From Segatella cerevisiae (GTDB lineage: Bacteria > Bacteroidota > Bacteroidia > Bacteroidales > Bacteroidaceae): a stretch of 36,769 nucleotides of DNA. The stretch spans positions 1 to 36,769 of the forward strand of contig NZ_JAMXLY010000035.1 in the NCBI RefSeq assembly GCF_024054555.1, in the 5' to 3' direction. Positions 33,809-36,769 of the stretch are shown piece after piece (positions within the stretch are counted from its first letter, which is position 1; every line of letters begins with the position of its first letter). The notes under the pieces are model-generated. The model was not told where the DNA came from. It ran no database searches and saw only the letters and a program-made list of their open reading frames with translations. Both the position numbers and the translations under genes were made by a program.

Positions 33809-33822
33809 CCACTTACTCTTTA

Positions 33823-35625
33823 TTATTCTATCACGCGCACCCCGCCCATGTCTGCAGATGATACGCTCTGTGCATAAGCCTTTAAAGCTTTGGACACTAC
33901 ACGGTTTCGCTTTAGAGGTTGTTGCGGACGGGCATTCAACTCTTCGTCCGATAATTTCACGTTAATACTTCTATTCGGTATATCGATGACGATGATGTCA
34001 CCGTCTTTAAGTTTGCCGATATTTCCTCCTGAAGCTGCTTCCGGAGAGATATGTCCAATACTCAGTCCTGAGGTACCTCCGGAAAAACGACCGTCAGTAA
34101 TCAAGGCGCATTGCTTTCCGAGGTGACGGCTCTTGATGTAAGAAGTCGGATAAAGCATCTCCTGCATGCCGGGACCTCCCTTGGGACCTTCATGAGTAAT
34201 GACGACACAGTCGCCTGCGTTCACCTTACCGCCGAGAATGCCGTCACAGGCGTCCTCCTGACTGTCAAAGCAAACTGCCGGTCCTTCAAAATGCCATAAT
34301 TCCGGTGCCACACCTGCCGTCTTCACGACACTACCTTTCGGAGCAATATTGCCAAAGAGAACGGCAAGACCACCATCCTTGGTATAAGCATGTTGCAGAT
34401 CACGGATACATCCTGCAGCGCGGTCTGTATCAAGGCTCTCCCACTGGGCGTTCTGACTACCCATGACCGTAGAGAACTTGCGCCCCGGTGCACTATGATA
34501 TATACGGTCTGCTTCAGGATTTATCTTCTCACGGGTAATATCATATTTTGCCATCTCATCATCCAGAGTCTCTCCGTCTACTCTCTTGACCTTTCCACGA
34601 ATGAGACCGCCTTTATTCAGTTCGTTGAGGATTCCCAAGATACCTCCTGCACGATTACATTCCTGAACACTGTATTTCTGAGTATTGGGAGCTAGTTTGC
34701 AAATGCAAGGTACTTTCCGACTCAACTGGTCGATATCTGACAAACTGAAATTTACGTTGCCTTCCTGAGCGACAGCCAAAAGATGAAGTACTGTATTCGT
34801 ACTTCCTCCCATAGCAATGTCCAAAGTCATGGCATTGAGGAAGGAATCCCTTGTGGCGATATTGCGAGGCAAGACACTGTCATCACCGTCACGATAATAA
34901 GCATAGGCATTTTTGACAATCTGATGAGCGGCATCTTTGAACAAGCGAATTCTGTTCTTGTGAGTTGCAAGTATTGTACCGTTTCCCGGCAGTGCCAGTC
35001 CGATAGCTTCGGTCAGGGAGTTCATAGAATTAGCCGTAAACATCCCGGAGCAACAGCCGCAACCGGGACAACAGGTCTGTTCGATCTGAGCCAGGTCTTC
35101 ATCACTGCAACTCGGATCACCACCATTGATCATCGCCGTGATCAGATCGGCATTCTCGCCTTTCCAGCGTCCTGCTTCCATCGGACCTCCTGAACAGAAA
35201 ATAGTAGGAATGTTCAGGCGCATCGTTGCCATCAACATCCCCGGTGTAATCTTGTCACAATTGGAAATGCAGATCATTGCATCAGCTTTATGTGCATTGA
35301 CCATGTACTCGACAGAGTCTGCTATCAGATCGCGCGAAGGCAGAGAATACAGCATACCATCATGCCCCATTGCAATACCGTCGTCAATGGCAATCGTATC
35401 AAATTCAGCCGCATAGCATCCCATGGATTCTATTTCTTTCTTGACGATCTGACCTATTTCATGAAGATGAGTATGACCGGGTACAAATTGTGTAAAACTA
35501 TTTACAATCGCAATAATGGGTTTACCAAATTGTTGAGGTTTCATACCAGCGGCAACCCAAAGCGCTCTTGCTCCCGCCATTCTTCTGCCTTCAGTACAGA
35601 CAGCACTCCTTAACTGATGTTTCAT
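33823..35625 (-). CDS. ilvD: Dihydroxy-acid dehydratase
   Basis: The 600-residue iron-sulphur enzyme dehydrates dihydroxy acids to 2-oxo acids for valine and isoleucine synthesis. Cluster and metal residues lie in [12 protein letters not shown] and [38 protein letters not shown] and [15 protein letters not shown] are further family blocks. Length is close to the E. coli protein (616). The ATG at 35625 is preceded by AGGAAG at ideal spacing. It is the first gene of the cluster and has its own promoter 32 nt upstream. Confidence 0.96.
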   Translation of the reverse strand: MKHQLRSAVCTEGRRMAGARALWVAAGMKPQQFGKPIIAIVNSFTQFVPGHTHLHEIGQIVKKEIESMGCYAAEFDTIAIDDGIAMGHDGMLYSLPSRDLIADSVEYMVNAHKADAMICISNCDKITPGMLMATMRLNIPTIFCSGGPMEAGRWKGENADLITAMINGGDPSCSDEDLAQIEQTCCPGCGCCSGMFTANSMNSLTEAIGLALPGNGTILATHKNRIRLFKDAAHQIVKNAYAYYRDGDDSVLPRNIATRDSFLNAMTLDIAMGGSTNTVLHLLAVAQEGNVNFSLSDIDQLSRKVPCICKLAPNTQKYSVQECNRAGGILGILNELNKGGLIRGKVKRVDGETLDDEMAKYDITREKINPEADRIYHSAPGRKFSTVMGSQNAQWESLDTDRAAGCIRDLQHAYTKDGGLAVLFGNIAPKGSVVKTAGVAPELWHFEGPAVCFDSQEDACDGILGGKVNAGDCVVITHEGPKGGPGMQEMLYPTSYIKSRHLGKQCALITDGRFSGGTSGLSIGHISPEAASGGNIGKLKDGDIIVIDIPNRSINVKLSDEELNARPQQPLKRNRVVSKALKAYAQSVSSADMGGVRVIE

Positions 35626-35656
35626 AATCTTCCTGTATCTTACAATAATTCTACTG

Positions 35657-35688
35657 CAAAGATAAGGAGTTTTTGAATAATAGCCAAC
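35657..35688 (-). promoter_or_regulatory. Promoter of the ilvD-ilvB-ilvN-thioesterase unit
   Basis: The minus strand reads GTTG (35688-35685), a 20-nt spacer and TATCTTTG (35664-35657): a perfect -7 box and a -33 box with one mismatch. The leader is about 25 nt, too short for an attenuator. Confidence 0.65.
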
Positions 35689-35689
35689 T

Positions 35690-36308
35690 AATACATTAAA
35701 TAAATTCTCAAATAGAACAAATTCGAAAGATAAAAAGCTGTAAAAGTAACAATTTAAATTCTAATCCAATAAAACCGACCTTAGAAAAGGATAAGAATAT
35801 GCGGAGGATATTGGGAATAAAACAGATAGATACAAGTAAATAGTTGTATTCTACTAGCGATTTTATCGATAAAAGGTCTATTCTGGAAAAGTGACAATTA
35901 TAATGACCAAAACAAATATGCAGAAAGTTAATACTCTGCAGATAAAGGGGAAAATAAAGGTTTATAGAGAAGCAAGTTGTAAAAAATCCAGTAGAAACTG
36001 CATTTGATAAAAAAGACTTTGTCTCAAACCGTCAAAATTACTCTTGAAAAATGATAAATCGGGTATATTTTCATTGACAATTATACAACAAATAGTGACA
36101 AATTTGACTGTAAGTCCGTCTAAAAGCAATAAGCGTCTAAATAATGCAATTGACCTTCAGTGAAAACACGATACCCGAGAAATATCAGGGAAAAAATACC
36201 ATCAGAAATCATAGAAATTAAAAGAAAGACCGTATACTCCAGTATTCCTCTTATCTTAATCTATGGCAAACTAGCAATGCAGAAGTCCCTGAAAAAAAAC
36301 GTACTCGT
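35690..36308. other. AT-rich stretch without a recognisable gene
   Basis: No convincing reading frame is present on either strand. The only structure noted is a perfect 14-bp palindrome TTTTATCGATAAAA at 35861-35874. The sequence is clearly more AT-rich than its neighbours and is probably decayed or horizontally acquired DNA. Confidence 0.6.
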
Positions 36309-36387
36309 AGTTTCGAGAAAGTCAGCATTATGTTTCTCGAAAGAGACGGCTGAGTTTCGAGAAAGTCGACGCTATGTTTCTCGAAAG
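36309..36387. repeat. Two tandem REP-like palindromic elements
   Basis: Two 33-bp units (36311-36343 and 36355-36387) repeat with a 44-bp period. Each has perfect 10-bp arms TTTCGAGAAA and TTTCTCGAAA around a 12-nt loop (GTCAGCATTATG and GTCGACGCTATG). Arms are identical between units while loops differ at three positions, as expected for conserved structure. They resemble REP/BIME-type intergenic palindromes. Confidence 0.8.
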
Positions 36388-36398
36388 TATCAGGCACT

Positions 36399-36641
36399 TT
36401 ATTCCGAAGAAAACACTTTAGGCGCATTTCCCAAACACAAGTAACGGATGCAGCTATACTCCTTTCTTATGAAACGGTAATTTCCACTCAAGGGATCGTA
36501 CTCATGGTTGGTCAACCACCGAACGACAATCGAGACTATTAGAAAAAGAAGTCGTGTACACCACATTATTCCAAGAAGGATGATAATTCCATACCAGAAT
36601 ACGAAACAACGAAAGGCCACGTAAGAGACACAAACAAAAAA
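36399..36641 (-). pseudogene. Orphan membrane-protein reading frame running out of the IS end
   Basis: On the minus strand a frame open from inside the insertion-sequence end to 36399 encodes two hydrophobic stretches (VCVSYVAFRCFVFWYGIIIL and CTRLLFLIVSIVVRW) followed by a polar tail (NHEYDPLSGNYRFIRKEYSC). No family is recognised. It might be the 3' part of a gene whose start was removed by the insertion, or a 55-residue protein from ATG 36566, or chance. The tail looks protein-like, but support is weak. Confidence 0.25.
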
Positions 36642-36709
36642 GGAGGGTGTGTCAAAATAGACATATCCTCTTTTTTTATCACAAAGCCCCGACTTTCTCA
36701 AGCCAGGGC

Positions 36710-36740
36710 TTTGCCATGTCCAAAAATTTTTGTACCTTTA
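36710..36740 (+). promoter_or_regulatory. Promoter inside the insertion sequence
   Basis: TTTG (36710-36713), a 19-nt spacer and TACCTTTA (36733-36740) match the sigma-ABfr consensus except for the last base. The -33 box is part of the right arm of the terminal hairpin. It lies 18 nt before the transposase ATG. Confidence 0.6.
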
Positions 36741-36758
36741 GACATATACTTTATAACT

Positions 36759-36769
36759 ATGGCAAAGTT
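36759..36769 (+). CDS. Transposase N-terminus (partial)
   Basis: ATG GCA AAG TT begins a frame reading MAK and then the window ends. Identification as transposase rests on its position just inside the IS end and on the promoter in front of it. Confidence 0.5.

Larger units (their letters stand above)
36643..36769 (+). mobile_element. Left end of an insertion sequence (partial)
   Basis: A probable terminal inverted repeat begins near GGGTGTGTCAAAATAGACAT at about 36645. It is followed by an inverted repeat CAAAGCCC (36682-36689)/GGGCTTTG (36706-36713), a promoter and the start of a rightward gene. The layout fits a Bacteroidetes IS, possibly of the IS1182 group, but the family is not certain. 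The other end and any target duplication lie outside the window. Confidence 0.6.

Noticed and set aside
36010..36050. Possible second IS end (GACTTTGTCTCAAACCGTC)
   Set aside because: It only loosely resembles IS ends, has no matching inverted repeat in the window and no transposase fragment.
36160..36444. A 94-codon plus-strand frame starting with GTG
   Set aside because: It runs through both REP-like palindromes, has no recognisable domain and overlaps another weak frame, so it is probably a by-product of the repeats.

Overview
The window looks like chromosomal DNA of a member of the Bacteroidales, most likely Prevotellaceae-like. This is inferred from the gene families (DUF5020, DUF4348, SPOR lipoprotein, C1B peptidase, the Bacteroidetes-type IlvC and acyl-ACP thioesterase), from the order ruvX-def-TPR-thrS-infC-rpmI-rplT, and from repeated promoters of the Bacteroidetes sigma-ABfr type (TTTG, 19-21 nt, TAnnTTTG), several of them perfect matches. 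No rRNA, tRNA, CRISPR array or prophage was recognised.

Layout. 1-32 holds the first codons of a leftward gene. 268-2262 is an ABC-F ATPase. 2553-9413 is a leftward translation block: ruvX, def (peptide deformylase), a secreted TPR protein, thrS, infC, rpmI and rplT, closed by a clear terminator at 2490-2525; infC has its own perfect promoter. 9539-11109 has a SPOR lipoprotein divergent from a three-gene cassette of small envelope proteins (YtxH-like, holin-like, hypothetical). 11321-14038 is a DUF4348 lipoprotein, murB and a PhnP-like metallo-beta-lactamase, the last two overlapping by 4 nt. 14183-21240 carries pheS, sdaA, a type II pantothenate kinase, an unusual NAD-dependent DNA ligase with a structured leader, a DUF5020 outer-membrane protein and trmD. 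21455-28944 carries a patatin-like lipase, a Xaa-Pro aminopeptidase, a secreted bleomycin-hydrolase-like peptidase, recJ and recQ.

29308-35625 is the branched-chain amino acid locus ilvD-ilvB-ilvN-acyl-ACP thioesterase-ilvC, all leftward. ilvC has its own perfect promoter, located at the 3' end of the thioesterase gene, and a leader of about 140 nt. That leader contains a 27-codon open frame ending in Ile-Leu-Ile-Val-stop, followed after 2 nt by a GC-rich hairpin. It looks like a leader-peptide attenuator and is the most interesting signal in the window.

The right end (35690-36769) is AT-rich and mostly gene-free. It contains two tandem copies of a palindromic REP-like element, an orphan membrane-protein reading frame, and the left end of an insertion sequence with its own transposase promoter.
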